Assembly: GCF_030867145.1 (NCBI RefSeq)
Contig: NC_134454.1
Coordinates: 66,570,308-66,634,307, forward strand
Source: Opisthocomus hoazin
Lineage: Eukaryota; Chordata; Aves; Opisthocomiformes; Opisthocomidae
Length of the DNA: 64,000 nt
Direction: 5' to 3'
Within the stretch, counting starts at the first letter, position 1, and each line of letters opens with the position of its first letter. The notes beneath the pieces are model-generated. The model was not told the origin of the DNA and made no database searches. It saw only the letters and a list, made by a program, of their open reading frames with translations. Shown in pieces: positions 20,379 through 33,861 of this stretch. The translations under genes and the position numbers were made by a program.

Positions 20379-23300
20379 AAAATAGTTAAAATTTTTTAAT
20401 GTGCATTGAAGTCTCTAAGCCTGTGTGACCTTGCCAACTAATATACAGTAAACTGTTACTCATTTGTGAAGCTGTTTAATAAGCTAAGAGGTAATGACCA
20501 CTGGATTGCACACACTTACCATTAATATTGGACATAATTACCATTAATATTCTCAATACATCTCAGAGATCAGGGGAGAATTCACTTTCTCCTTGATCAG
20601 GATTAGAGAGGCAGACACAATTAGGATAGCCCTGATATATTGTCAGTCCCACTACTGGTGGTAGTTCGTTAACAATGGACAAAGCACAGCATTCATTATT
20701 GTTGATCACCGGGCCATTGTCTCATCTGCAAACACTGTAAGATTCAGTAAGTGTATATTACATACTTAAGTGCTTCATAATCAAGAAAACACAAAAAGTA
20801 GCAATGGTCATCTTTTTCTACCGCTTTTTGATGTTGAGTCATACAAGATTCATTCCTCTGTTCCACATAAAATACATGCATAAAACAACTGGAAGAACTT
20901 CTGAGATGCTTAAAGGCCTAGATGTTAGCAAGGGGCAGATGACACTTGGGTAGCAATGCGTCCACCAAGGCACATTTACTAAGACATATGTTTAATGCCA
21001 CAAGCATCACGAGTTTTTTTTGAGAAAAACAGTCATAATATCTAATCATACTTTATAGAGAGTGTGCACATTTTGTCACCCACAGTTCTGTTGTCAAGAT
21101 GAAAAAATCCTCTTCTGCACATCATATTTCATCAAACTCCCCAGATTTTTGAACTAAAAATAAAAAAGCACCTTGTCTCTGTCCTTTTTAGTTAGAGAGC
21201 AGAGATTAAACAAACAAGCACAAAAAGCTTTTTATCTTCAAAACTACAGCTGGACTTCAGAAGAATTACAGTAATGTATTTTACAACCCATCTTTGGTAA
21301 GAAACCATGTAGCTGGTAAGAGATTTGTGTGTAGTTTTACTGTAGAGCAGTGCATGAGGAGTGGTGGGCTGCCCTGCCTATTCTGAAAGTTTTCCATCAG
21401 ACATTTCAAGCTTCTGAATTTCTTTTTTCCATGGAGTCTCAGAAAAAAAAAAAAACTTTGCAGAGATAGCGCACAAAGTGAATTCCCTGGTCTTCTTTTG
21501 CAGTTAATTTGTTTCATCCCCCAAAAGAAAGACCCCAATAGAAGGGTATCCATTCATGTGCAAAGCCGAGAAGCTGGGGCAGAACAAGAGCAAAGGTTAC
21601 CCCTGCACCCTCCCCCAAGCCTATTCAGAGAGAATCCCAATTCTGTTTCTCACCTCTGAAAGTCAGGCATTGTATCTGTGGACAGAGAAAGAGAATGGCC
21701 CCGGGACAGCTATTCGAAAATGAGAAATAAAAATGCTCTATGTCTGGACTTTAAATGGAAATGACAGCCTATACCCACAGGTGATGCAACAAACTAACGA
21801 TACTTTAGAAGAGCCTACACTGGGGGAATAAGCAGTTTTGCAGTGGCAGAAGTATCTGTAAAATACCTGATTTTTTGTAATTACTAAAATGTACTTCGGC
21901 CTGATTTAATATTTGTACCAGCTGAACTGAACGTGTGACATTGCACAAATTTAAACTACCTGAGATACGTAGATCCTTGAATTATGAAGTAATTAATGCT
22001 TCATTATACCTAGGTCCCTTGTAGTCCCATTTGAACTCTTAGCAAATATCAACCATATCTGGCAAAACACAACACTAAACTTTTAACTTCTGCACTACTC
22101 AGGATGAGCATCAACTTGCATAGGAAAGAGGCAAACCTTTAAACCCTTCTTTTAAAGGCAGTAGAAGAAATTCAGCATAGATACACTCTTGCAGGTGGGA
22201 TATCTCTGTGTTCGTACTCGTTATGTGTGTACATGATCGCCTTTGTAAATACACTGTTAAATCAAGATGGCTGTAGGTACTTACTGTTAGTCTAATTTTA
22301 TACAGACTGGCAGTACTGGAAGAGTTGTGTTATGTTTATAATTAATTTTATGCAGAAAAGTGTTCATGCAATAATTTATATAGGAGCTTACTCTATTTAT
22401 TGCCAGATAACCTGTGGATGAAATAGTGTAGATTTACAGATGGCTGCAATTGTGGATGCAATGAGCTAAAAATAAATGTCCAGCATTTTCTGCAAGCCTG
22501 TAGATTTCTCTAGCTGTTACTCCTTTTGCTTTGCTTTTTATTTTGGCTGAGAAACCTCTTGATACACTATTAATTACAAAGTTTACAAAAATAATGTATA
22601 GACATTATTAGCACTAATTGAGTTTCAGGCATGGTGGGAATACACAGAGTATTTTAAAAACAAACAAAACAAAACAAAACAAAAAAACAAAACAAAACAA
22701 AAAAACCCAAACCAAACCCAAACTGAAGTTAGGTGAAGTTAGCCCTTCAGGAACTCAGAAGGTTGCTGTTAGAGTCAGCTTGAATTCATATCAGAGTTTC
22801 CAGCGATGATCACATGGAGGATGAGGCCTCTTTTGATCTTGGCTCATCATGTAACTACAAACACAGGAACAAGTTGCTTTTCCCTCCTCCTCAGCTCTCA
22901 AACATCTGTGAACAGCCACACACCATCATCTTCAAATCCCTGGATAGTTTTACGGTTATTTCATGTTAGAATGCAAAACTGATAGCATACGCTGTAAACC
23001 ACAGTATTAAGCATCTTGAAAATTTTTGAGAAAAATTGAATCTTACCCTTTTCCATTATAACTTGCCTATTGATGCAAATAATCACTTAATGGCTATAGC
23101 AGAACAGAAATACGCTAAACCCAGTTCATATTTCAGTTCACAGATTGTGCCCAGAATATAGGCCTGTAACTAAGAAATGTAATCTTTTGACTCCTTAGAA
23201 ACAAAAAGTTGTTTGTGATTTTAATGCACAGCTGAGTTTTCAGCAAAATGTGAAAAAGATATTTTTGGTCCTGGAAAACTTCTGTTGTGACCTTTGATCT

Positions 23301-26300
23301 TATATTGGAAGTCCTTTATTTCAGTTTTGTCTTTAGACTCTAACCATACCCTTTTAACAAATAATAAACAAAAACATATGCAAGACTGAGTGTATTTCAA
23401 GAGTATTCAGTGGAATAAGAGAAGATTCCTATGAAAGGCCTCTATAAATTTCAACCATCGCGGTATTTGCTCTTGCTCTCAGGCTTTGTGTAAGTAGCAG
23501 AGGACTTTGAGAGGTTCGTTTGACAAATGGCTGTGGTCATTACTAGGGGAACAGTAACTGTTCTTTTTTGGGACTTCTTTCTATCCCTTTTCTTTTGTGG
23601 GAGATCACTGCTCTTACAGCTAATTGCAATGTACCGATGCTCCTGAGTGGCCTCAGTGTGAAATCCAACAACATAGTGGACTCTTGTGGATGCCTGTGAA
23701 TGCCAGTGGATTGCAGCGGAAATCAGTGGGAAGTGCTTTTAAGTTGAGCCATTTACAATTTGTACTGAAGCAGAAGAAGACTGCTTTTAACATAAAAACA
23801 GCTGCTGGATCACACCAAAAGATTCATCTGGCACTGGATTTCATCTCCAAGAGTGGCTATCTGGGGATAACAGGTTAACTGTGCAAAGAACAGGGCAAGC
23901 ATATACCGCAGAACCCCTTGCTACTCAGCCAGTTCCAGGTCAGGGACCTATACGGAGCTCAGAGCCCTTACTGCTGCACAAACCATCTTCACACAAAACC
24001 AGCCAATCCTAAATAAGCTGGAAAAGGGAAATGCTGGACTTTTTAAATGGGCCTTCAAAGCAGAACACTGTCTTCCCTAAACAAGGAGCTTAGTGCTGTG
24101 ATAACCCTGTAAGAAAAAACAATGAAGTTGCTTCTGAGGTAAGAGGAAAGAAATGTATTTACTAACCACACTCACTTAACACCTCACTGCATTCACAATA
24201 AGTCTTTGCATTTTGGAGGGATACCTAAAAGTTAAAAGGGGAGAGGTAAGCGTTGTAGTTTTTTTCCCAATTCTTCTTCAAACCATTGGCTTAACAGCTT
24301 TTATTAAAGATAGTTCCATTTATAAACTGTTGCAAGACACTGTCGTAGAAAGAATGCCAGAAAACCATCAAAATTAGACAAAGTTGTAATCTGTGTCCAA
24401 AGCAGTATGCACTGTACACTCTAGAGCCTTTAATAAATCTTTTCCAGCTATACAGTCCAGGAATAGGGAAAGGAAAGTCCAATTCTTTCCATTCAAAATA
24501 AATCTGTGCTCATTTCACGATCCAATTTTACAATCTCTGACATTAGTGTATGTGTTCATGTTCTTCTGTAAAGCATGCCAAGAAAAGGGGAATCACCAAT
24601 AGTTCATCAGATGCTAAATGAGGGGTCCATGATGCTTATCAGTGTGACCACTGCCATTGTCCTTCAGTTCAGAAACTAAACAAGTCACTCAGGCACCTGA
24701 CACCAAGGTGCCTAATTCTGCTGCACTGGGAGCATCATCCCTAGAGCTGAGTGCCAGACTGCAAAGCACTGCAGTGCTCTGCATGGTAATAGCCAAGTCT
24801 TCTTGTGAGTCAATTCCAGATTTTTCATTCTAAAATCAAAATAACTGAATTCTTATGTATTTACTAAGATTTTCTGCATAGCTTTTATATGGTTCTGTGT
24901 ACACCAGTCTTTGAGGAACAGCATTTGCCAAATTTTTCCGTAGAGATTTTCCATACACATTTTCCACATATTGTACAACTTGTCTCAGCTTTGTTCACTG
25001 TAAGTCTTACTGATTGTTCAGATCTTATGAACAACTTTATCTGGAAATAGGAAAATAACAACACATGAATACACACAAAAACTATAATACATATAGCTGG
25101 AAAATGCTCCCTTTAAGCAAGATAATGCGTCCTGACCTAGTCTTCTTTCTGGTATCTCTCTCTTGACTTGGAAAGCTGAAAATAGACAAAGCAGGAAAAA
25201 AATAATCTGTTGTTGAAATAAAACAACTCCCTCACCTGAGTTACCTCTTTTTTTTCTACTTACTACTATTCTTGTGTAGAACTGTATTGTTTTTTCTATA
25301 CCTTCTACTTTAATCTTAATGAGGATAGGCTCAGTTCCATCTTATTTGCCTGCAAAATTTGAGGCCAACATTCATTCTGCTATAGGGATTCCCTAATCAG
25401 TTTGAGTAGTCTAAGATTCCTCATCTCAGGTTTATTAGAGAGATATTTAATCTTACCCCTCCCACTGTCCACCCCTCTGACGTTTTGAGCAAGCTCTGAG
25501 CCTTAGTCTCATCACATTCATATTCTCTGATCTTCTCTGCTCTGCCTCATCTGTGTTCCACCGCAGAGGAAACTGGCCAGGACGTGCTGGAGGATGCCAA
25601 GCTTATATGAAGTCTTCCAGTTACATTTCCAAATCTCATACTAAAATAATTGGGCTGGCCAGGTTCACAGTGTCTTGCAGAAACAAGGAGGCTTGGGTGA
25701 TGATAAGCCCCGCATCAGGAAAACACACACAGCTGCTTTCAGGGAGCATCCTAGAAAAGGGTGGTCTGCCATCCTGCCTTTGGTAAGGCTCTTCACATTC
25801 AAACGAAGACATTCTTGGCAGTATCTGCATTGCTGGGCAGAAGTAGTCTCAAAGCCATAGCTGAAGCTACAAGCACAGCTGTGAATTTTGTTTTAGAGGG
25901 CCATCAAGGACAGCTCAACTCAAAAGGGGTGCATTTTCCAACTGAAAGTACACTTTGATATACGTTTTCTCTCTGAAATACAGTGTGCCAGGCACAATAG
26001 CTTCTCTTGGCAAGTGGCTGGCATTAGGCTGAACACACGGCCCAGGGCCATTTCTAGAGATGTTTTTAGATCTCTTCCTGCAAGGGGAGGTGAGGTTTGT
26101 AAGAAATCTGAATTCAGGCTGTTTACAAGGAAACATCTCAACAGCACCATTACCTTCCAGCACCTCTAAAACCTTTTAGTTCAGAAGACTGAAAATCAAG
26201 CCCTTATGCACATCAGGAGCTTTCTCCTTACAGACACAGATAAAGCACAGAACATAGAGTACACACAAATGCAAGGTTATTGTGTATTATTTTTTTCAAC

Positions 26301-28420
26301 TGTTTTATCAACCAAAGTATTTCAGCAAGTGTATCTACATTATTTATAACATCATTTTATATATAATTTTTTAAAAACTGCTGGGATATTTCTAAATGTG
26401 ATAGGTTATTATCCTCAGGTCTTCACTGACCAGGTAAAAATACATTCTGGAAAACTCCCATATTTCCAAGCAGGTCCATCCAAATGTGCAGGCAACAAGA
26501 ATCTCATCTTACAGACATGCACTGCCCACCGAAGACTTGTGGGTCTTCTCTTCTATATTTATTTCAGTTAGAAGCAAGATTCCTGGAATCAACCCCAAAT
26601 ACCTCTGAATATATCTAGCAATGTTAAACTTAAGTTTAACATAAATATTTACTTAAACAAAAAAGTGTGCTTGCCAATCTTATCAGTTGTTGACTGACAT
26701 ACTGCAGGATTCAAAGGCTTAAAGTAAAAAGTGCTTTAGCTAACTACTTCCTTGGTCAGCAAAGACTAACAAACTGGTTAAGGCACGGAGTAATAAGCTC
26801 TGTGCTCAATAAGCGTGTAATCCTGTCCAGAGCTTGAGACACAGTTGCCCAAAAGGTTTACACATATTATCAGGATTCACAGTAGAATTCCTATTCCTTC
26901 TACAAAGACTTCTACTTGCAGCAAAGAAAAATTTATGCTGAGAACATCCATACTACTTTCCGTGCAAGTTTCTTTTCTAAGAAGTTGCAGATTTTCAAAA
27001 ATGCAATTAGATACGATTTGGGCTGATGAAACAAATACAAAAGTCAACAAAAAAGCTCACTAGTTTTATCTCAGTGAGGTTCACTCTGAAAAATGATTTT
27101 ATGCAATAAAGCAAAACAGGTAAGTCAAACTGTATTGGGAATGCTGTCAGAAATTCTAATCACAGATGGTCAGGAATTTTTTGACTGGAGCCAAAGCTTT
27201 TCCTGGTAATATACCACTTTTGACAAAATTGCGATTGGAAACATTTTCTCAGGTCCAGCAGTGGGTGTGGGCAAGAAAATGGAGTTGTCTGGGACTGGGA
27301 ATAAATAACTTGCTGGTCTGAGCAAGCAGCTGGGCTTTGCACAGCCCAGTATATCTTTGCTTTGTTTTGCTTGGTTTAGAGCACGGAGTTGGACCCATGT
27401 GAGGAACCTAACCAGACAGTGATAAGCTCTCTTTCTTTTTAGCTTGATGAGTATTTAATCAGCTATACGCAGTGGGGCAGCTCCAGCTGCGGAGGCCAGT
27501 CTTCCACACCAGAATAGTCCGCAGCCTAGCTGTCAGACAGCAACATGAGGATTCCCGAGTCCGATTCAGACAGGGTCTGATTTGAAGACAGGTCTCCCAA
27601 ATCCCACGAGGATACCATAAGCATGAGGCAATTGGCTGCGATATGTGCCCGTCTGTTCAAAAGGTTATTTCTGGTCCTGATGCAGAATGAGGGAAAAAAA
27701 CTCTCTCTTCACAACCTGTCCTTTCAAAAGGATAGACTCTCCCAGTTTGTGCTGGATAGGGGACTCCACCGAGTCTGCAGGGAGGGCTGAGCAGAACCTG
27801 TCGCAATGCCTGTCCACAGAGACGAGTGACGTGGCTAAGGCACACCTGGCCGCACCTGCCGCAGAGCCCGCCTGGCGAGTGTGGTTTATTCGCATGATCC
27901 TCTCGCACGTTAACTCGCTACTGAAGCAGAAACTTGGGAATATTAACAAAACCCACTCGTCCCAACATTAGAAATGCCTGTTTTAATTAAGTAGGCACAC
28001 CCAGACGTACCGACCAGAGCAGCGATTATCCACGCACGTATGCGAGGAAGAGGAGGACAGGAGGAGCTCGCTCCCTCCCTCCCTCTGCGCTGGCCGACGC
28101 GGGATGGCGCCCTCGGAATGAGCAATTAACCCGGGGTGGAGCAGGTGGACAACCCATGTCCAGAATAAAGCGTCTCACTCTCGGAATGGCTGTATTCCTA
28201 AGGAGTGTTGGTTTTACAGCTCCGGTTTGTGATGTGCCGATGTATTTTGCTGCTCCCTGCGCCGCGGTAATGTCAATTTGCCTGACGACTGTGAAAGGAT
28301 CTCACAAATCAGTGTTCGTCGTCTTTGGTGTGAAGCTTCACTGCCAACGATGAACGCAACTAACTTTTCAGAGGGTTGTGCTTTACTTTGCCAGAGCAGC
28401 TGCAGAAATAAATTTCACGA
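20379..28420. other. Gene-free intergenic stretch before the CpG island
   Basis: No supported exon. It contains an (AAAAC)n-like tract at 22655-22725 and rising GC content from about 27.5 kb. Open frames of 60-95 codons occur on both strands, but none has a recognisable domain. Confidence 0.55.
22655..22725 (+). repeat. (AAAAC)n-like low-complexity tract
   Basis: Repeated AAAAC/CAAAC units, ending in CCAAACC variants. A simple repeat, possibly a decayed retroposon tail; no source element is visible upstream. Confidence 0.85.
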
Positions 28421-29111
28421 AGTTATAGGCAGAGCCTAACCGCGCTGCAGCAGTGCTGCGTGCCCAAAGACAAGCGCACAGCGTTGGTGCGAACGGGTGG
28501 CTGCCAGCCATCCCCAGGGCACGCAGCCGGCCCTCGGCGACCGCGAGGGACCCTCCGCCGACCGTCGGCTCTGCAGCCGGGTCCTGCTCCCTCGGTCCTC
28601 CGAGCAGCTGCGCTCTCGGACCTTCCCCTGCCAATGGTTTCTGCAGGCCGGCCAGCTGTGATGGACTCGCCAGCAGCAGTACCCCTGCCACCCCCGGCTT
28701 GGGGGGACACCGCGCACCCGCGCCATTTGGGAAATGCCGTTAGCAGAAGCTTGAAACCTTAGAACCTAGATTCGGGAAGGATTTTGTTCTCCCCCCTCTT
28801 TTCCCCCCGTTTTTGGCTATCGGAAATTAACTCGGCAGTTAGGGGCGCAAGTCTCGGGTTCCATCCCCCCAAGCGATCCCGCAGACCGCCGGCCACCCTC
28901 CGCCGTGCCCCGCCGCCCGGTTCCCCGCCCCGAATGAAAGCGAAAGCGCTGCGCGGGCTGGGCCCAGGCGGGACCCCGGCTCCCCCGCCGCGGTCCCCGG
29001 ACAGCGGCAAACGCCGTTATTTTCAAACCATCCCCGCCCCCCCCTTTCCACCGCCGCCGCCGGTTCTCGTTACCCCGACTGTGCCCCTGCCCGCCGCCCC
29101 CCCGCCGTCGC

Positions 29112-29117
29112 CACGTG
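29112..29117. promoter_or_regulatory. E-box CACGTG
   Basis: Palindromic E-box (USF/MYC type), 7 bp before an NRF1-type site. Part of the promoter cluster. Confidence 0.5.
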
Positions 29118-29124
29118 ACGCAGC

Positions 29125-29134
29125 GCGCATGCGC
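29125..29134. promoter_or_regulatory. NRF1-type site
   Basis: GCGCATGCGC is the palindromic core of the NRF1 motif, a common CpG-island promoter element. Confidence 0.6.
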
Positions 29135-29168
29135 GGGCGCGCCGCCGTCGCGAGGCACATCTGGAGGG

Positions 29169-29176
29169 TGACGTCA
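29169..29176. promoter_or_regulatory. CRE/ATF palindrome TGACGTCA
   Basis: Full CRE, 35 bp after the NRF1-type site. Transcription probably starts shortly downstream, before the pyrimidine-rich stretch or within it. Confidence 0.6.
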
Positions 29177-29780
29177 GCGTGCTCCGCGCCGTCCCCGTCC
29201 CCCTCCGCCCCCCCCCGCCTCCCCCCCCGGGCGAGGCTGCCGGGGCTCCTTGCGGCCGCCGCGCTCGGCTTGGCCGGGGGCCGGCAGCGAGAGGCGGTCT
29301 GGGGCTACTTCAGCCGGGCTCTGCCGAGCCCTTCCTGCTCTGCCCGCCTTCCCTCCCCCCTCCCCGCTCGCTCCCTCCGCCCCCACCCCCCCGCTCTGTC
29401 TCTCGCTCCCCCCTCTCCCACCCCCTCTCCATCAGACGGTGTTCACATGGTTGTTCTGCATAGAGGAGGCTGCTCGAGAGGAGGGCACCCACCCCCACCC
29501 CAATATAAGCCTGTTTTTCCTTCCTTCCTCTCCCCCCCCCCCCTTCTTGTTGGAAAGACAAATGTGCGGGGTGATAGGTTGGGTGAATTGATGGCATCCT
29601 TCCTTCTTCCAAGCCAGCCCGTTTTCTAAAAACCCCTTTTAGGAGGGCTAGAGAACTTTACCCCGTTGGAGAATTATAACCCTGGTTGCTTGCACAGAGG
29701 GGAAAAGCAGAGAGGAATACGGGGATCGTCCTGTGCAATCTCTATTGTTTGAAACTCACTTTGTGTCAGAAATTGAAGAT

Positions 29781-29789
29781 GAAAACGGT
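29781..29789 (+). other. ADAMTS6: Candidate exon 1 splice donor A
   Basis: AAACG followed by GTAAGG gives a good donor, with the exon ending at 29787. It would close a non-coding first exon starting in the 29.2-29.5 kb promoter region. No transcript evidence is available. Confidence 0.45.
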
Positions 29790-30459
29790 AAGGAAGATTT
29801 CACGCTATTGAATGGAACTTTTTGCTTTTCTTGTGTCCCGAGGAGTGGTGCGTGCAGGGCTCCGGGGAGCGGGGGGAGGTTTGTGTTGCGTTAGGCGAGG
29901 TGGATTTGGAGTGATTTCAGAGAGAAGCCTTTGAGGATGGGGGAAGGGGGTGCGAGGATTTTCAGCCGAGAGGAGCAGTGATTTACGAAGCACGGTCTCG
30001 AATAGCTCGAATTTTTTGTAGGTTTTTCATACTTTTAATACGAAATCGTTGGTAGAGGGAGGGGAAAAAAAAAACCCAACCAGAAAAAAACCCCAAACTA
30101 CCCCAATTAATCAAACAACGGGCGAAAACTACAGCAGACCGCTCACCCAGCGGCAACCCCCGGCCATTCGGGATCGCCCGAAGTTTCGGAGTCCCGGCGA
30201 CCGGCGGTGCCGCCCCCCTCCCCGCCGCCGGACGAGCGCCGGTGCCGTGCCGGGGGCTCGGGGGGGGGGTCCCGCAGCCCGCCGCTGGCCCGCACCGCGG
30301 GCTCTGGCCGGGCTCGTCGGGAAGATGGAAGCGTGTGGTTTTGATTGACTTGGAGCTGCTGGGGATCTGGCAGACCCTGAGCCCGGCGGAGCCGCGTGTG
30401 TCGGTGTGTGCGCCCGTCTCCGCCGCGGCCCGGGGTGCAGAGGGACTTTGTCCGGTGGT

Positions 30460-30469
30460 AGGAGGTAAG
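30460..30469 (+). other. ADAMTS6: Candidate exon 1 splice donor B
   Basis: GGAG followed by GTAAGT is a strong consensus donor, with the exon ending at 30464, inside the same CpG island. It could define a longer or alternative first exon joined to the acceptor at 34544. Confidence 0.4.
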
Positions 30470-30540
30470 TGGGCTCTCGCTCCCCGGCGGTCTGCGGGCG
30501 GGTTTCGTCTTCGCTGTTTTCTTTCATTGTTGTACAAGGG

Positions 30541-30592
30541 AGAAGAGAGAGAGAGAGGAGAGGAGAGAGAGGGAGGGAGAGAGAGAGAGAGT
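30541..30592 (+). repeat. (GA)n-rich simple repeat
   Basis: Purine tract of GA and GGA units within the CpG island, just after candidate donor B. Confidence 0.85.
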
Positions 30593-32719
30593 CAGACTCT
30601 TGTTTTTATTTGGGCTGCCGGTGCAAGGCGTTTGGGCCAAACGCCAAGTGTCTGGGTCACACGCGTTTTATCCAAATAGATTCAGCGCTGCTGTCTGGAA
30701 ATGGGCTGCTGAAAGTTAACTTTAGGATCAGCTCCACCACAGCAACCAGACTCTTCCCTTCAGCCTCTCTAGGGAGGAGGGCTGCTTTTCTTTTCTTTTT
30801 TTTTTTTTCTTTTTTCCTTCCCCTTTCCTTTTCCCTTCTGAATTTTCTTCGAGAGATGTGTGTCTGGTGACCTCCAAATTGCTTCAGTACCATTTTTTTT
30901 TAAAGTTTTTGTGCGTGCAGCCGTGTGTGTGTGACATGCATATGTATACGTGTTGCTCTGTCTGTGCAGCCATGTATTTTTCTAATCTGTGGACTTTTTC
31001 GGGGGTGTGTGTGTGTTTGCTTTTTTATGTTTCCCCCCCCCCCCCCGAAATGCAGTGACAGCTGACCCCTCGGCAGGGCTGTGGGGCGGGCGGTGGGCCG
31101 TTCACAGGGCGGCAGCCCCGTCCCCCCCCCCCCGTAGATGGGGGCACGCATAGCTGCCGTTCTGTTCTTCCCGCCTCGGATTCCGGGGAGGAAGGATCCG
31201 TCCTTTCCCTTTGTACGTGTCCCGCTCCCCGCCGCCCCCCCGGCTCCCGTGTCTGTTCAGCGAGCCCTTCCCGGCGCGGTCCGTTTTCGCCCGGGGAGCT
31301 CCCGGGGGGGGACGGCTAATCCCCGGCTTTGAAGCCCCGCGACGCTCTCCGCGGCCGGCCCCGGTACCTGTAATTGAATTTGTCTGATTGATGCCCCGTC
31401 CCCGGCCGCCCGCCCTCCCCATTTCCTTGGCAACCACTCAGGTACAGCCGGCGCGGAGGGCCGACCCCGGCCGCGCCGCTCCCCGCCGGGACCGGGGGGC
31501 CGGGAAGGCGGCGGGGGGAGACCCTGGGCCCCCCCTCGCTCCCCCGGGGGGCGTTGGGGGAGGCGGCGGTCCCCAGGGGAGGCGGCGGCCGTGGTGATGC
31601 TCTCGGGGTGGCGGTGTCTGGGCAGCTCCCCTGTCCTACGGCTTCAGCTTCAGGGAGGCTCCGGCTGCCCGAGGCGTGGAGGTGGAGGGTCCCGGGGAGA
31701 CTGGTGTGAGCATCTCGGCCAGCCGTCTCCCCCCGGTCCCGTATCTGCCCCGAGGTCTGCCAGTACGGGCCTGTGGCCTGCATTCTCCTCGACGGGGCGG
31801 GAAGCTCATGGCACCGGGGTCGGGACTGCCGCCCTCGCCATCAGTGCCTCCTCCGTGTGAATGCCGGTGCCGCGCACCTGCTTTGTCCTCGTCATCCTCT
31901 GTTTTGAAAAGCATCTTGTACTTTCACTTTGCTGCTCGGCAGAGCTTTTGTAGTTAGGCAGGAGCTGTGGTTTTAGGTAGTGGTTCAGGACGTGGAGCCA
32001 GACCTGCCCTTAGCAGTGCACAAAGGTGCAGTTCGGCCATGGGACAGAAGAAACGCTTCTTGCGGTAAGCTTAGCGTTGACCGAATGTGTCATCTTGGCA
32101 ATAGTCGAAAGTGGAATGCTGAATATATGCTGTCGAGGAAGGTGGAAGGAAAAACGGGTATAGACAGTGGACACTTTGCGCTTCCTACACAAAATTCATA
32201 CTGGAAGTACTATATCTGTCGTTACACAAGTGCTTTATCCTTCACGTCCATTACTACTTAATTAATTAAGAAATTCGGAGCATTAATACAACTGTGTATG
32301 GTCTGCTTGTATCAGTGCTCAAGCTGGCCATAGTACTTTTTTTAGAAAGGAGGTTAAAAATTCTGCTGAAACTTCCAGCAAGCTTAATGTGAAAGGAGAT
32401 TTCTTCTGCGTAAAGCTCAGAATGAGGGACACCGTTTCACAGAGGTCCCTGCAAAGACACCAGACCTGGGTGACATTTGGACACTGTTGATCAACGCCCA
32501 CCATGTTGGCTGTTGGTGTCTGCACAGTGGGCGCTGTAGTTCATGTCCACCGTTCTGAGCTCCCTAGCTCCTTGCACGCTACAGTTTCAGGAGGTCTTAA
32601 TGTTAGGATAACTGATTATCAGCCTAACAGGCTGCACATGAGCTCCCTGTTACGTTTTTTTGGCTAAGTAAAAGCTATGAGGCAGTGTTAGTTCTGTATA
32701 TGGCCATAATGAGCCGTTA

Positions 32720-33010
32720 CTGGACTACAGTGTCCAATACTGGTGTCTGTCCATGAAAAGGGATACTGATGAATTGGAAAGGGTTCAGAGAAAAAACCTG
32801 CAGAGGTATTTAGACATCTGGAGACTGGATTGTACAGAGTGAGGTAAACCAAATAGATTGAGTTGCTTATCAGGAAGTGTCAAGAGGTGCTTGTGTCAGA
32901 TTATAACTGTCCATGCAGGCAGAAGGAAGCAGCTCATTAGCAGACAGGGGTAAAGCAAGATTCAGTGGCAGGAATTTGAAACTGGACCTTCTCAGGTTAG
33001 AAATAAGGCA
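32720..33010 (+). mobile_element. Old, decayed CR1-like fragment
   Basis: Reads as a degraded CR1-type RT tail: GATGAATTGGAAAGGGTTCA (DELERVQ-like), then GACTGGATTGTACAGAG and a block recalling the CR1 terminal region. It has many stops and indels, so it is much older than the other CR1 copies. Edges are uncertain. Confidence 0.55.
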
Positions 33011-33830
33011 CATCATTTAGTGTACTAAAGTAGCTGAAGAGTATGGGGTTGATATTTCTCTTTAAAACTTTTGAAAGTCTAAGAGCTGTAACAAAATATT
33101 AGCTAGGAAATAAAGATTTTATATGGAAGGCCAGACCAGAGATTTTTTTAATATGCTTTGAGAACTTGCTGCATGTGTATGGCATCACTAAATCCTTATG
33201 CTTCCCAGAAGAAAATTCTACTAAGCCCAAGCTGTGCTTGCAAAGTATCTTTTATTCCCTCTACAAACCTAATTAAATCCTGTGTGCTGTCCTGAAAGAT
33301 ATTTTAAAAGTAGGTATTGGAATGATCAGATTAACCTCATTTACACAGTAATAATGAGATGCGTTTCAAATTGACTGTTTCCTAATGTTCACTGTGATGT
33401 TAGTAAATAGGATCTGCATCGTGTTGGTCTTTCTTGAGATGATATGCTATAACTCTTCCACATTTAACAAATAATCCACTGGCTGCAGGGGAATACCTGT
33501 CTGAATGAATGTTGTAAATCATTCCCAGAATTTCAGAAAGGCAAATTTATCTCATGCATGTGTAAGTGACTCTGTAAGTTTTGGAAATCTCTTTTTAAAC
33601 AGTCTTCCCTTCTTAGGTGTTCTGTGTCTCCATTGTCTGCCTTAGCAGAGTTTGCTCTATGCACAGGTGTGCTGTGAGTGGTTCAGAGGACTGATTAGTA
33701 CCAGCTGACACAACACACAGTTTGGTATCCCATGATACTGGACTGTTAGATGACTGCATAGATCTTCCATTTAATCCCTGGCCACAGCTAGAGCTGCTTT
33801 TTAGTGTTACTGCAGTAGTATTTTAAATGC

Positions 33831-33858
<28 letters not shown>
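33831..33858 (+). repeat. Poly(A) run, 28 nt
   Basis: Uninterrupted A run in proposed intron 1. It may be a retroposon tail, but no source sequence is recognised upstream. Confidence 0.85.

Positions 33859-33861
<3 letters not shown>

Larger units (their letters stand above)
28420..31660 (+). promoter_or_regulatory. ADAMTS6: CpG island, presumed ADAMTS6 promoter and first exon
   Basis: About 3 kb of very GC- and CpG-rich DNA in an otherwise AT-rich window, with long C and G runs. It lies 3-6 kb upstream of the exon carrying the ADAMTS6 start codon, in the position expected for the promoter and non-coding exon 1. A core cluster at 29112-29176 holds E-box, NRF1 and CRE sites. Long overlapping open frames on both strands here are a by-product of high GC and are not called as genes. 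Divergent transcription is possible but not shown. Confidence 0.75.

Noticed and set aside
23624..23878. 84-codon plus-strand frame in intergenic DNA
   Set aside because: No recognisable similarity and no supporting signals.
28423..29629. Several 95-281-codon frames in the CpG island on both strands
   Set aside because: High GC removes stop codons. The products are Pro/Arg/Gly-rich low complexity, overlapping on both strands, with no domain.
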